This document shows, piece by piece, positions 36,681 through 46,854 of a stretch of 64,000 nt of DNA. The stretch comes from an uncultured Saprospiraceae bacterium (GTDB lineage: Bacteria > Bacteroidota > Bacteroidia > Chitinophagales > Saprospiraceae). The stretch spans positions 39,007 to 103,006 of the forward strand of contig CALDGQ010000005.1 of the NCBI GenBank assembly GCA_937941765.1, given 5' to 3'. A model generated the notes under the pieces. The model did no database searches. It worked only from the letters and a program-made list of their open reading frames with translations, and was not told the origin of the DNA. Each line of letters starts with the position of its first letter. The first letter of the stretch is position 1. A program made the translations under genes and the position numbers.

Positions 36681-37985
36681 ATGAAAAAATTTAAATATAT
36701 CATATTAGCTGCGGTTTGCCTCAGCTTTTTCAGTTGCAAAATTGACGAAATTGTCAATCCAAATGGACCAAGTATTGAAGGTGTATTATTGGATGCAAGT
36801 AAGTCTCAATTGCAAACACTTGTCACCGGATCTGAAGATCTGTTGAGACAAGAAGTTGGTTTTTATTATGATGTCACTTCTATTGTTGGTCGCGAATATT
36901 ATTTCATGACGGGGTCTGACCCACGTTATACCGGTGAACTTTTAGGAAAAGGAGAATCCATGCTAGATCGTGCTGGATTTTACGGAACTCGTCCTTATTA
37001 TGGAAGATATCGTACAATCAAAAACCTAAATGTACTCATCGAATCTGCTCAAAATTCTTCAGTGTTAACAGGGCAAGAATTGAACGGATATCTTGGTTTT
37101 GCAAAAACTTTCCAAGCTTATGAAATGCATCTCGCTGCCAATTTACAATATGACAATGGCATCAGAGTTGATGTTGTAGATGCTGAAAATTTAGGTCCTT
37201 TCGTTTCTCATTCTGAAGCACTATCTGCTGTGCAAAGTTTGTTAGATGCTGGCTTGGCAGATTTAAATAATGCAGGAGATGCTTTCTCTTTTAACTTATC
37301 AGCAGCAATGGCGGGATTTGATACGCCTTCAACTTTTGCAACCTTTAACCGAGCATTAGCAGCAAGAATTTCTATTTATCAAGGAAACAAAGGAGATGCA
37401 ATCTCGGATCTTGGTGACTCTTTCATGGATAGTGGCGCAGCTGCGAGCATGGGACCTGCAAGATACTATTCTGCTGCAGGTGGTGATTTTGCAAATAACT
37501 TATTCCGTGTTCCAGATCAAGCAGATGCGATTATCGTTCACCCATCACACGTTGCGGACGCTGAAGCCGGAGACGCACGACTTGGTTGGGCACTATTGAG
37601 ACCAAGTGGATCATTGGAATTGGATGGTTTAACCGGTGAATATGATGTTTGGGTTTACCAATCGAATGAAGCATATGTTCCTTACATTACTAATGAGGAG
37701 TTGATGCTCATTAATGCAGAAGCGAACATTGGAACTAACAATGCAGCTGCAGAAACTGCTTTAAATGCAGTAAGAACAAATGCAGGTTTAGGCGCATATA
37801 CTGGCGCTACAACTGATGATGCTTTAGTAGCTGAATTGATAAAGCAAAGAAGATATTCTCTTTTCGGTCAAGGACACAGATGGGTTGATATGAGAAGATG
37901 GGGATTATTAGATCAACTTCCTCTTGATAGAGACGGAGATGATGTTTGGCAACAGATGCCACGTCCGATTTCTGAACCTTTATAA
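36681..37985 (+). CDS. SusD/RagB-like surface lipoprotein
   Basis: The ATG at 36681 gives a 434-residue protein with a lipoprotein signal peptide (lipobox LSFFSC, Cys19). The TPR-like helical SusD fold is indicated by NLNVLIESAQ, the LGFAKTFQAYEMHLAANLQY region, and the C-terminal ELIKQRRYSLFGQGHRWVDMRRWG, a SusD_RagB signature. It forms the lid of the SusC transporter. A strong terminator follows at 38003-38042. Confidence 0.93.
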   Translation: MKKFKYIILAAVCLSFFSCKIDEIVNPNGPSIEGVLLDASKSQLQTLVTGSEDLLRQEVGFYYDVTSIVGREYYFMTGSDPRYTGELLGKGESMLDRAGFYGTRPYYGRYRTIKNLNVLIESAQNSSVLTGQELNGYLGFAKTFQAYEMHLAANLQYDNGIRVDVVDAENLGPFVSHSEALSAVQSLLDAGLADLNNAGDAFSFNLSAAMAGFDTPSTFATFNRALAARISIYQGNKGDAISDLGDSFMDSGAAASMGPARYYSAAGGDFANNLFRVPDQADAIIVHPSHVADAEAGDARLGWALLRPSGSLELDGLTGEYDVWVYQSNEAYVPYITNEELMLINAEANIGTNNAAAETALNAVRTNAGLGAYTGATTDDALVAELIKQRRYSLFGQGHRWVDMRRWGLLDQLPLDRDGDDVWQQMPRPISEPL

Positions 37986-38002
37986 AACGATAAATTTATA
38001 AA

Positions 38003-38042
38003 AAAAAGAGGCTGTATCATTATTTTGATATAGCCTCTTTTT
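38003..38042. terminator. Bidirectional terminator after susD
   Basis: Hairpin AAAAAGAGGCTGTATCA with TGATATAGCCTCTTTTT, 17-bp stem with one mismatch and a 6-base loop, flanked by A and T runs. It lies between convergent genes, so it can serve both. Confidence 0.9.
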
Positions 38043-38111
38043 ATTTTAATCGCGATAAGAACTAAACTTTTGATAGCGACGAACATAAGTTGGTTGGAAC
38101 TTGGATTCTAA

Positions 38112-39167
38112 TTACATTTTTCCTTCATCCACATCCTTCACAAACCTCACCAAACCAGTAAAGAAGTTTTCCTGATCATCAAACTGACACAGATGGCTTC
38201 CATTTGGGCAATGTAGATAACGACCATTTTTTACTTCTGTTGAAATCCATCTCATATGTTCAGGATCCATCGTGTCGTGTTGTGCACCGATTGTTAGAGT
38301 TGGTACAGTGATTTTTTTCAACTGATCTTTGATGTCCCAGTTTTTTAAGGTAGCATCTCCTTTTATTCCAAATTCGCTGGGTCCTTGCATCGTCACATAC
38401 ACATCAGGATTGAGATGTTTGAATCCACGATTGATCGGATCTGGCCATTCATCTTGTGGCATACGGATGACGTGACGGGTGTAGTAGTGCTCTGTTATCA
38501 AACTTAAATATCTTTCATTTCCGTAATCTTCTGCTTTTTCATATTTCATAATTTCCTTGAGCACTTCAGGTGGTAATTTCGGTGCTAATACTTCATCCGA
38601 ATATTTTTGATATTCAGGTATCGACATTACCATGTTAGAAATAATCAAACCTTTTAGATTTTGCTGATATTTCAATGCATATTCACTTGCTAAAATTCCT
38701 CCCCAAGATTGACCGAAGAGATAAAAATTATCTTTATTCAATCCCAATGCTTTTCTTACTTGCTCCACCTCTTCAACAAATCTTGGCAAATCCCATAGAC
38801 TTAAATCTTTGGGTTGATCAGAATAATACGAGCCCAATTGGTCATAGTAATAATACTCTATTCCTTCTTGCGGAAAATAACCATCGAAGCATTCATAAAT
38901 TTCGTGGGTCATTCCAGGACCTCCATGCAACAACAATACTTTCATTTTCGGATTGTTCCCCACCCTTTTTGTCCAAACTTTAAAATCACCTTTTGGAGTT
39001 TTGATCGGAATCATTTTGACTCCGCCCATGAAGCGATCGTCTTTTCCGGTATTGTCAAGGTAGTTTGAAGATACCGTATCAGAACTTGGAACTGGTGGAG
39101 CAGTAGTTGGTTGACAACTCATTAGTAGTCCAATAAAGATGGACAGGATGGTTACATAATTTTTCAT
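38112..39167 (-). CDS. Proline iminopeptidase-like alpha/beta hydrolase, lipoprotein
   Basis: A 351-residue protein with a lipoprotein signal peptide (lipobox LLMSC, Cys18). It has the S33 peptidase features: oxyanion HGGPG at 81-85, nucleophile Ser154 in GQSWGG, Asp in GAQHDTMD and His in CPNGSHLC. Family members release N-terminal proline from peptides. The lipid anchor places it in the periplasm or on the cell surface, consistent with peptide degradation linked to the convergent SusCD pair. It is divergent from an AraC regulator. Confidence 0.88.
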   Translation of the reverse strand: MKNYVTILSIFIGLLMSCQPTTAPPVPSSDTVSSNYLDNTGKDDRFMGGVKMIPIKTPKGDFKVWTKRVGNNPKMKVLLLHGGPGMTHEIYECFDGYFPQEGIEYYYYDQLGSYYSDQPKDLSLWDLPRFVEEVEQVRKALGLNKDNFYLFGQSWGGILASEYALKYQQNLKGLIISNMVMSIPEYQKYSDEVLAPKLPPEVLKEIMKYEKAEDYGNERYLSLITEHYYTRHVIRMPQDEWPDPINRGFKHLNPDVYVTMQGPSEFGIKGDATLKNWDIKDQLKKITVPTLTIGAQHDTMDPEHMRWISTEVKNGRYLHCPNGSHLCQFDDQENFFTGLVRFVKDVDEGKM

Positions 39168-39347
39168 AAGGTTCGTTTTTTTGATGTGGAGATATTTAAA
39201 TTTATCAATTTCTGGTTAAACTTTAGTCAGTAACTTTCAATTAATAGAAAAATTTATTTTCCATCTTATCTCTCGATTTATTCGAAATAGATTCATTTTG
39301 TATAAATTTTGATAGTGCTTGTCGAATAGTCATCCTGTCGATTTTCA

Positions 39348-40262
39348 ATGAAAAATTTTAATCCGTATCATACATACAAGATGCAAACATTAAAAACACA
39401 AATTCGTTTGGACCGATATCATGATAATTTATTTAGTAATTATGTCACTAAGTCCACTTTGAAAAATTTTGAAGCAAGTACCACTTCCGATATGTTCTCC
39501 ATTAAATATGTGAAAACAGGAGAAGAATTTTATACTATAGCTGGTAAAGAATACCGAGTACCTCATAACTGTTTTATTATCACAAATCCTGACCAGGAAT
39601 TGCAAATCAATATAGATTCCAAATCTATGGTTGAAGGATTGTGTTTCTTTTTTGATAAAGAACTGATTCAGCAAATTGCATTCACACAAACCAATAAACT
39701 CAAAGATCAGCTTGGAGAAGCAGGTATCAATAATGATTTTATTTTAAATGAAAATTCTCTTGAAAAAATTTTCAACAAACCTATTCATTCTTTCGGAACG
39801 AGCGTTCAGCCTTTTTTTGAATTCGATGATTATCAGCAATTATCGAAACAGGAGATTACTTCTTTACTGATGAATCTTGCAGAGGAACTTGTCCAACATC
39901 AATTCAATACCAAACGCCAATTAAAACAACTTGCACCCACAAAGTCTTCAACTAGAGATGAGCTTTATAAACGGCTACAGATTGGACGACAATTCATGCA
40001 TGATAATTTGAACAAAAGTATTTCCCTAAAAGATATCGCAAAAGCCACTTGTTTATCAGCGTATTACTTTCATAGATCCTTTCGTTGTTTTTTTAAAATG
40101 ACTCCACAACAGTACCTTCAATTTATCAGAATGCAAAAAGCTCATGAATATTTGATTAGAGATTATTCAAAAGCAGAAGTTGCAGATCTCTGCGGATTTA
40201 AAGATCCCAAATACTTTGCTAAAGTTTATAAAAAATGGAGGAAGACAATTCCAAGAAATTAA
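39348..40262 (+). CDS. AraC-family transcriptional regulator
   Basis: A 304-residue protein. The N-terminal part (about 30-140) looks like a cupin-type sensing domain (EFYTIAGKEYRVPHNCFIIT). The C-terminal HTH_18 region (about 205-300) contains ISLKDIAKATCLSAYYFHRS and VADLCGFKDPKYFAKVYKKW, the two helix-turn-helix motifs. Start could be the ATG at 39381 instead. It may control the divergent lipoprotein peptidase or the downstream NTF2-like/M1 peptidase genes. Confidence 0.9.
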   Translation: MKNFNPYHTYKMQTLKTQIRLDRYHDNLFSNYVTKSTLKNFEASTTSDMFSIKYVKTGEEFYTIAGKEYRVPHNCFIITNPDQELQINIDSKSMVEGLCFFFDKELIQQIAFTQTNKLKDQLGEAGINNDFILNENSLEKIFNKPIHSFGTSVQPFFEFDDYQQLSKQEITSLLMNLAEELVQHQFNTKRQLKQLAPTKSSTRDELYKRLQIGRQFMHDNLNKSISLKDIAKATCLSAYYFHRSFRCFFKMTPQQYLQFIRMQKAHEYLIRDYSKAEVADLCGFKDPKYFAKVYKKWRKTIPRN

Positions 40263-40426
40263 CAAGATTTTACTCCAAAAAAGCAAGATTTTACCCTAAA
40301 ATAACAAGCTAAACCCTTAAACTTGTTATATAATTCATCTCCCGAAGTATTGCCCATAATTGAAATTGAATTTATTAGATTTATCCATTTCCACTAATTT
40401 TTGACCAACACTTAAAAAGTTATTAA

Positions 40427-40957
40427 ATGAAAAATTTAACGGCAGTTATTGTACTGATACTATTTGCCATCACAAGCTATTCTCAAATTGATTCGATGGT
40501 CTATAAATCACCTGAGCGCCTTGCCGCAAAATCATTAGAAATTCTATCCTGCAAAAAAGGAGAAATCAAAGATTGGGAGGAATACCGAAGTTTGTTTCTT
40601 CCAAATGCGACTAAATTAAACTACAGACCAAAACCAGGTAGACCATTATTCATGCAAGCCAATGATTGGAATGTCGACGAATTTATCAAATACGTTGGTC
40701 CACGATATCCGGAAACAGGATTTGAAGAATATGTAATCGGTTCTAAAGTTCATGAGTTTAATGGAATTGCGATTGTCTTTCAAAGTTTTTATTGCAAAGC
40801 ATTAGACGGTTCTTATGAAGCACGAGGAGTCAATTCTTATCAGATGGTTTTTTTAGACAACCGATGGTGGATCGCCTCTACTATGTTTACAAATGAGACA
40901 GATGATAACAAAATACCCGATGAGCTGTTATTTGAAAAATATCGTTCGAAGAAATAA
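40427..40957 (+). CDS. Exported NTF2/SnoaL-like protein
   Basis: A 176-residue protein with a signal peptide (about 1-19, ITSYSQ cleavage). The rest looks like an NTF2/SnoaL-like cone fold: LFLPNATKLNYRP, HEFNGIAIVFQSFYCK and NSYQMVFLDNRWWIASTMF match the usual strand pattern. No catalytic residues can be named. It lies 35 bp before the M1 peptidase gene and is probably co-transcribed with it. Confidence 0.7.
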   Translation: MKNLTAVIVLILFAITSYSQIDSMVYKSPERLAAKSLEILSCKKGEIKDWEEYRSLFLPNATKLNYRPKPGRPLFMQANDWNVDEFIKYVGPRYPETGFEEYVIGSKVHEFNGIAIVFQSFYCKALDGSYEARGVNSYQMVFLDNRWWIASTMFTNETDDNKIPDELLFEKYRSKK

Positions 40958-40992
40958 TTAATTTGAATCATTCAACTTGCAAAAATAATGTT

Positions 40993-43167
40993 ATGATAAG
41001 GATCCTATTTATCTCTTTTGTTTTAATTTGGAGCTCAATGCTTTTCGGACAGGATGCTTTATTGTGGCATCGTAAATTTGAACCTATAGATCAAGAATTG
41101 CCGACACCCAATATTTATCGCTCAGCTGATGGTTCACCAGGCCCTTCCTATTGGCAGCAAAAAGCGGACTATGATATTCAAGTGCAATTGATAGAACCAG
41201 AAAATAAAGTGGAAGGTTCAGGAACTATTACCTACCACAACAATTCTCCACATACGCTAAAATATGTTTGGTTACAGTTGGATCAAAATAGAAGAGCACC
41301 TGATAATCCTGAAAAACTTACCAGCACGTTAAATCTTCGAGACACCGTTTCTGCTTGGGCATTCAATTATTACAACAAAGAACGCACAACGGAAAATGGA
41401 ATGCACATCACAAGTTTGAAAAATAGTAAAGGAAAAAAATTGTCCTATATTATCAACCAGACCATGATGAAAGTGAATTTGCCAACTCCACTACAACCCA
41501 ATGAGACAATTGAGTTAAAATTAGCTTGGTGGTATAATCTCAACAACAGGATGGAAGATAGAGGTAGAAGTGGGTATGAATATTTTCCAGGCGATGATAA
41601 CAATGTATATACCATTGCTCAATTTTATCCAAGAATGGCGGTATATGATGATGTCGAAGGTTGGCAGCACAAACAGTTTTTAGGTACAGGTGAATTTGCA
41701 TTGCCATTTGGAGATTACAAGGTGGAGATCACCGTCCCTATGGATCATTTGCTGATGGCAACTGGTGAATTAACAAATGCAAAAGAAGTCTTATCACAAA
41801 AACACTACAAAGGCTATCAAAAGGCATTTCGTTCTTTCAAAAAACCCGTTATTATCGCAGATCAGGAGGAAGCTGAGAAACGAGAAACGATAAGATCTCC
41901 AAAAGTAAAAACGTGGAAATTTGAAGCAACGAATGTTAGAGACTTTGCTTTCGCTTCCTCTCGAAAATTTATCTGGGATGCGCAAGCCGTAAAATTAGGC
42001 GACAAAACCATCCTAGCTCAATCACTTTATCCAAAAGAAGGAAATCCATTGTGGGAAGAGGAATCTACGAAGGCTGTAGTTAACACACTAAAGACGTATT
42101 CAAAATATAGTGTGAATTATCCTTACCCACATGCGACCTCCATACATGCTGCAGCTATCGGTATGGAGTACCCAATGATCTGTTTCAACTTCGGAAGACC
42201 AGCAGAAGATGGTACTTATACGGATCGCACAAAATATGGAATGATAGGTGTCATCATTCACGAAGTCGGCCACAATTTTTTCCCAATGATTGTCAACTCT
42301 GATGAGCGGCAATGGGCATGGATGGATGAAGGAATCAACACGTACTTAGAATATGTTACGTCACAAGAGTGTTATGAAAATTTTCCGAAGTCATCAGGAT
42401 CACCAGATAAGATTGTAGGTTATATGTCAGGAAATCAAGAATATATGCGGCCAATTATGACTTCAGCGGATCAAATTATTAGTTGGAATCTAGGTAACAA
42501 TGCATATTCGAAACCTGCAACAGCACTGAATATTCTTCGAGAAACTATTTTAGGAAGAGAACTTTTCGATCAAGCATTCAAATCTTATTCAGAAAAATGG
42601 GCATTCAAACATCCCAAACCTGCCGACTTTTTCAGAAGCATAGAAGATGCAGCTGGGATGGATCTAGATTGGTTTTGGAAAGGTTGGTTTTATACGACTG
42701 ATCCTGTTGACTTGAGTATTGATACTGTTGTCTATTATCAACTCGATCCGAATATTGTGAAAGTAGATAAGACCAATTCATTTGATGATCCAAAGCGATT
42801 GACGATCAGTGAAACGCCAGAAGGTCATTATTGGGAATTTAAAGAACGGATGGATGAAGACTTGATGAAAAAGAACCTTAGTAAAAAACATATCTACAAA
42901 GTAAAGTTTTCTAATCCAGGTGGATTAATTATGCCATTGATTTTGAAATTTGGATATAAGTCTGGAAAAGAAAAAATGGTTAAGATACCAGCAGAAGTAT
43001 GGCGAAAAAATGAAGAAAAAATAACTAAAATGTTCATTCTTGATGAACCCGTTGAGTTTATTCAACTGGATCCAGAATTGGAAACTGCTGATATTAATAC
43101 AAGTAACAATCGACTTCCAAGATTGATTGAGAAAACTAGATTTGAGAAATTTAAGGATAAAAGTTAG
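40993..43167 (+). CDS. M1 family zinc metallopeptidase, exported
   Basis: From the ATG at 40993, 724 residues with a signal peptide (MIRILFISFVLIWSSMLFGQ). Zinc-binding motif HEVGHNF at about residues 423-429 and the third ligand Glu in WAWMDEGINTYLEY are intact (gluzincin HExxH-18-E). An N-terminal beta domain precedes it, and the exopeptidase motif is GMEYPMICF rather than GAMEN. Bacteroidota homologues are exported aminopeptidases of unknown specificity. With the lipoprotein prolyl peptidase and SusCD, this suggests extracytoplasmic peptide degradation. Confidence 0.92.
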   Translation: MIRILFISFVLIWSSMLFGQDALLWHRKFEPIDQELPTPNIYRSADGSPGPSYWQQKADYDIQVQLIEPENKVEGSGTITYHNNSPHTLKYVWLQLDQNRRAPDNPEKLTSTLNLRDTVSAWAFNYYNKERTTENGMHITSLKNSKGKKLSYIINQTMMKVNLPTPLQPNETIELKLAWWYNLNNRMEDRGRSGYEYFPGDDNNVYTIAQFYPRMAVYDDVEGWQHKQFLGTGEFALPFGDYKVEITVPMDHLLMATGELTNAKEVLSQKHYKGYQKAFRSFKKPVIIADQEEAEKRETIRSPKVKTWKFEATNVRDFAFASSRKFIWDAQAVKLGDKTILAQSLYPKEGNPLWEEESTKAVVNTLKTYSKYSVNYPYPHATSIHAAAIGMEYPMICFNFGRPAEDGTYTDRTKYGMIGVIIHEVGHNFFPMIVNSDERQWAWMDEGINTYLEYVTSQECYENFPKSSGSPDKIVGYMSGNQEYMRPIMTSADQIISWNLGNNAYSKPATALNILRETILGRELFDQAFKSYSEKWAFKHPKPADFFRSIEDAAGMDLDWFWKGWFYTTDPVDLSIDTVVYYQLDPNIVKVDKTNSFDDPKRLTISETPEGHYWEFKERMDEDLMKKNLSKKHIYKVKFSNPGGLIMPLILKFGYKSGKEKMVKIPAEVWRKNEEKITKMFILDEPVEFIQLDPELETADINTSNNRLPRLIEKTRFEKFKDKS

Positions 43168-43234
43168 GGATGCATATCGGATATATGATGGGATGCTCCC
43201 ATTATTAGGTGGATTAACTTGTATTAACTTAAAT

Positions 43235-43271
43235 AAAAAAGCAGCAAGCACTGAGTGCTTGCTGCTTTTTT
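43235..43271. terminator. Bidirectional terminator
   Basis: AAAAAAGCAGCAAGCA paired with TGCTTGCTGCTTTTTT, a 16-bp perfect stem with a 5-base loop, between convergent genes (M1 peptidase and a T9SS cargo). Confidence 0.93.
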
Positions 43272-43294
43272 ATTTAAGTTTTTAAGAGGTTTTA

Positions 43295-44119
43295 TTATTT
43301 GGCAATCGTAATCGACCTAGTAATATACTCACCATTCGAACGAACAACTAATTGATAAATGCCATTTGCCAAATCCGCAACATCCAATCTTTCTTGATGT
43401 GTTCCAGGATTTAATTCACAAGATTCCAATCTTACTTGCTGACCGTTCATTGTTTTGAGTGAGAATTCAACCGTACTAGATTCCGATAATTCTAAATCAA
43501 TTTTCAACAATTCATTAACTGGATTTGGAAAAACATTTAAACTAGAAATATTTTTTAACTCCTCAATTCCAACTGGTGACAATTCGGTCTGTCCTGCCAA
43601 TATTTCTCCATGACTTTCTGTGAGGAATCCATATGATAAAATATAGAGTGTTTCTGTAGTAATATCTACACGGATTTTCATCCAAGCCGGTCTTGCTCCA
43701 TCAAAACCTAGCAAACCAATATATTTTGCCTCATTATCTTGCCAGTCTTCATAAACGCCATCACCTCCATAAAGTGGCAAAACATTGTCTTCTTCGAAAT
43801 GTAATGAATTGGTGCCACCATAATTTATAGGATCGCCTTCTTGCAATACTCTTATTCTGATACCACCGACATTCGCATCAAACTGCTCATAAGCGTGCAC
43901 ACAACCTTCAAGATATATTGGTTTTATTCCAAGTTGCCCCATTACTGAATTAATATAAATATCAGGCATTCCATCTCCATTGAAATCAAAGTTAGCGGTT
44001 TGATTTATTGGGAAAGCCAATCCATCTCCATAATCTTGATGAATAATTTCTGACTGTGCTTGAACTGTTAATGTTATAAAGAAAATAAAACTTACGGATA
44101 AGAAAAGTATCTTTTTCAT
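43295..44119 (-). CDS. Secreted protein with T9SS type A sorting domain
   Basis: A 274-residue protein with signal peptide (about 1-21), a central region beginning with an FDFNGDGMPDIYIN calcium-binding-like motif, and a C-terminal T9SS type A sorting domain (LNVFPNPVNELLKIDL, ending GEYITRSITIAK). The central domain of about 170 residues is not recognised. Predicted to be exported through T9SS and attached to or released from the surface. Confidence 0.85.
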   Translation of the reverse strand: MKKILFLSVSFIFFITLTVQAQSEIIHQDYGDGLAFPINQTANFDFNGDGMPDIYINSVMGQLGIKPIYLEGCVHAYEQFDANVGGIRIRVLQEGDPINYGGTNSLHFEEDNVLPLYGGDGVYEDWQDNEAKYIGLLGFDGARPAWMKIRVDITTETLYILSYGFLTESHGEILAGQTELSPVGIEELKNISSLNVFPNPVNELLKIDLELSESSTVEFSLKTMNGQQVRLESCELNPGTHQERLDVADLANGIYQLVVRSNGEYITRSITIAK

Positions 44120-44242
44120 AGGGCAGATATATTAGTTCTAAAATGAAATATCATTGTTAATTTACCCAGAACCCTCTATAAAAACGAATTTATATTGTTA
44201 AAATCAGTTTTTGAAAAGGAAAACTACATAAATAGATAGATT

Positions 44243-46630
44243 TTAACTTAATAAAATCTCTTTAACCAATGCTTTAGTTAGTGTTTTACCGGTTGCTTTT
44301 TTACGCAAATCCACAAAAGTTAATCTAAAATCACAACCTGACTTCCAATTTGAACAACCATAAGCCGTTTTTCCTTTGACGATATTTCCCTTTCTACATT
44401 TAGGGCAAGTAAGCGTTTCTTTTTTGACGGGTTGTTTTTTAGGTGCCATTGCTTTTGCCCCAGGTGCTTCTAAAACCAACCCAAATTGATCATCAAATCG
44501 AACCAACCCATTTACTTTAGCGCTACCTTTTTTAAAACCTTTCAAGTTAACGGTGCATCCTTTATCCAACAACCGAATTACTTGTTTATCAGAAATCTTT
44601 TTACTCATGAAAGAAAACGGTAATTTAAAATTACATCCTGATTTCCATTGAGAACAACCGTAAGCTGATTTACCTTTTAATAAAGTTCCATTTTTACATT
44701 TTGGACAAGTACATTGTGTTGGACTGGATTTTTTCGGAGTGGATTTTGAATTTGCACTAGATTTGGGTGTTGATGTTTTCGTGCCTTTTGGAGTATATTT
44801 TTTCTTTCCTTTTTTCCCCCAAGTTCTTTCCGGAATTTGTGAAACATCAATTTTAGAAATACTATTTGAAGAACGAACTTCAGCGACAATATCAGCGGTC
44901 ATTTTTTTCATTTCATTGATAAAGACACCAGTATTGTATTCACCTGATTCTATTTGCCGAATTTTCTTTTCCCATTGCCCTGTCAATTCCGCAGACTTCA
45001 ATAAAGGATTTTGGATCGTTTCAATCAATTGAATTCCGAGATCAGTTGCCATGATCAATTTCTTTTTTCTAAACGCATATTTCCGTTTGAATAAAGTCTC
45101 AATAATATTGGCTCTAGTTGATGGTCGACCGATTCCATTTTCTTTCATCAAGTCTCTTAGCTCACCATCTTCAACTGTTTTTCCAGCAGTTTCCATTGCC
45201 CGAAGTAAAGTAGCTTCCGTATAATATTTTGGTGGTTGTGTTTGTTTTTCAGCTAAGTTGGGTTCATGCGGACCAGATTCTCCCACTTTAAATTCAGGTA
45301 AAATCTTTTCTTCCTTTTTATCTTTCCCATCCTCATTTTTCTTTTCAGCTTTAGGAAAAACTGCTTTCCACCCCGGATCTACAATTTCTTTTCCAGTGGC
45401 TTTAAATTTCACGTCAGCAGCTTGTCCAATTACAGTTGTATTATTGACAATACAATCTGGATAAAAATTGGCCAAAAACCTTCTAACAATTGCGTCATAC
45501 ACTTTTCCTTCATCCAGTGATAAATTTATTTCAACACCCGTAGGAATGATTGCATGGTGATCCGTTACCTTTTTGTCGTTGAATACTCTAGAAGGTTTTA
45601 TAATCGGTTTGGCGAGTAAAGGAGTTGTTAGATTTTGATATTGTTTTAGTTTTTCAAGGGTTCCTTTAATTTTCGGATAAACATCATTCGGCAAGAAAGT
45701 CGTATCAACACGAGGATAAGTCACTACTTTTTTCTCGTATAATTTCTGCACAACTTTTAAGGTTTGGTCTGCTGAATAACCGAATCGCTTGTTGCAATAA
45801 ACTTGCAATCCTGTTAAGTCAAATAATTTGGGTGCATATTCTTTTCCCTTTTTCTTTATAGCTGAAAGAATTTTAAAAGGTTCACCAGTTACTTTATTTA
45901 ACAATTCACTTCCATCTTCTTTTTTCAAAAACCTTCCTTTTTCATATCGGAAAGTAACACCACGATATATAGTTTCTAATTCCCAAAAAGGTTTAGAAAC
46001 AAAATTGATAATCTCTAAATGTCTCGCAACCAACATGGCCAAGGTAGGTGTTTGAACCCGTCCGATTGAAAGTACAAGTTTTCGTTGTCCATATTTTACG
46101 GTATACAATCGGGTTGCATTCATTCCCAACAACCAATCTCCGATTGCTCTTGCACTTCCTGCATGATACAACGCATCGAATTCTGAACCTGGTCTCAATT
46201 TTTTGAACCCATCAATAATCGCCTCACGTGTCAAGGATGAAATCCAAAGTCGCTCTACCTTTCCTTTATATTTTGCTTCATTGATTACCCACCGCTGTAT
46301 CAATTCTCCTTCTTGCCCTGCATCCCCACAATTAATGACCACACTAGCAGACTTGAATAATTTTTTGACAATCCCGTATTGTTTTTTTATTCCCTTGTCC
46401 TTTTTTAGTTTGGTTTGAAATTTTTCGGGAAGCATTGGAAGCTGATTCAAGTCCCATCGTTTCCATTCAGGTTTGTACTCATCAGGCGTATACAATTCAC
46501 AGAAATGACCGAAAGTCCACGTGACTGCATATCCATTGCCTTCGAAGTACCCGTCCTCTCGACTTTTGGCACCAACGACGTTTGCAATTTCTTTAGCGAC
46601 AGACGGTTTTTCTGCAATGCAGACTTTCAT
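44243..46630 (-). CDS. topB: DNA topoisomerase III with two C-terminal zinc ribbons
   Basis: A 795-residue type IA topoisomerase. The TOPRIM domain shows Glu7 in CIAEKPSVAKEI and CGDAGQEGELI (101-111). Active-site tyrosine is Tyr305 in VVTYPRVDTTFL; LSIGRVQTPTLAML and IGRPSTRANIIETLF are further type IA hallmarks. The tail (about 620-795) is lysine-rich and carries two near-identical zinc-ribbon modules (CPKCKNGTLLKGKSAYGCS and CPKCRKGNIVKGKTAYGCS), each followed by a WKSGC motif. The function is decatenation and relaxation during replication or recombination. Stands alone. Confidence 0.95.
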   Translation of the reverse strand: MKVCIAEKPSVAKEIANVVGAKSREDGYFEGNGYAVTWTFGHFCELYTPDEYKPEWKRWDLNQLPMLPEKFQTKLKKDKGIKKQYGIVKKLFKSASVVINCGDAGQEGELIQRWVINEAKYKGKVERLWISSLTREAIIDGFKKLRPGSEFDALYHAGSARAIGDWLLGMNATRLYTVKYGQRKLVLSIGRVQTPTLAMLVARHLEIINFVSKPFWELETIYRGVTFRYEKGRFLKKEDGSELLNKVTGEPFKILSAIKKKGKEYAPKLFDLTGLQVYCNKRFGYSADQTLKVVQKLYEKKVVTYPRVDTTFLPNDVYPKIKGTLEKLKQYQNLTTPLLAKPIIKPSRVFNDKKVTDHHAIIPTGVEINLSLDEGKVYDAIVRRFLANFYPDCIVNNTTVIGQAADVKFKATGKEIVDPGWKAVFPKAEKKNEDGKDKKEEKILPEFKVGESGPHEPNLAEKQTQPPKYYTEATLLRAMETAGKTVEDGELRDLMKENGIGRPSTRANIIETLFKRKYAFRKKKLIMATDLGIQLIETIQNPLLKSAELTGQWEKKIRQIESGEYNTGVFINEMKKMTADIVAEVRSSNSISKIDVSQIPERTWGKKGKKKYTPKGTKTSTPKSSANSKSTPKKSSPTQCTCPKCKNGTLLKGKSAYGCSQWKSGCNFKLPFSFMSKKISDKQVIRLLDKGCTVNLKGFKKGSAKVNGLVRFDDQFGLVLEAPGAKAMAPKKQPVKKETLTCPKCRKGNIVKGKTAYGCSNWKSGCDFRLTFVDLRKKATGKTLTKALVKEILLS

Positions 46631-46826
46631 GATTGATGTTTTCTCTTTGTAAATGTGAAGATGTAAGATACTGGAAAGTCATGAATAATTGCCTATCTCG
46701 TTTATATAGGATTTGAAAAATTTGAAAAACAATTCTCATCACCAGTGCTTACGAAACATCAATACCGATAATATTATCATACCCACCGAAAGTCAAATGA
46801 CACTGCCTAATTTTTAATACAGGGTT

Positions 46827-46834
46827 TAAATTTG
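46827..46834 (+). promoter_or_regulatory. TAnnTTTG -7 element of the propeller gene
   Basis: TAAATTTG matches the Bacteroidota -7 consensus exactly, 20 bp before the ATG at 46855. No good -33 box was found. Confidence 0.4.
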
Positions 46835-46854
46835 CATTACCACAAACTTATAAC

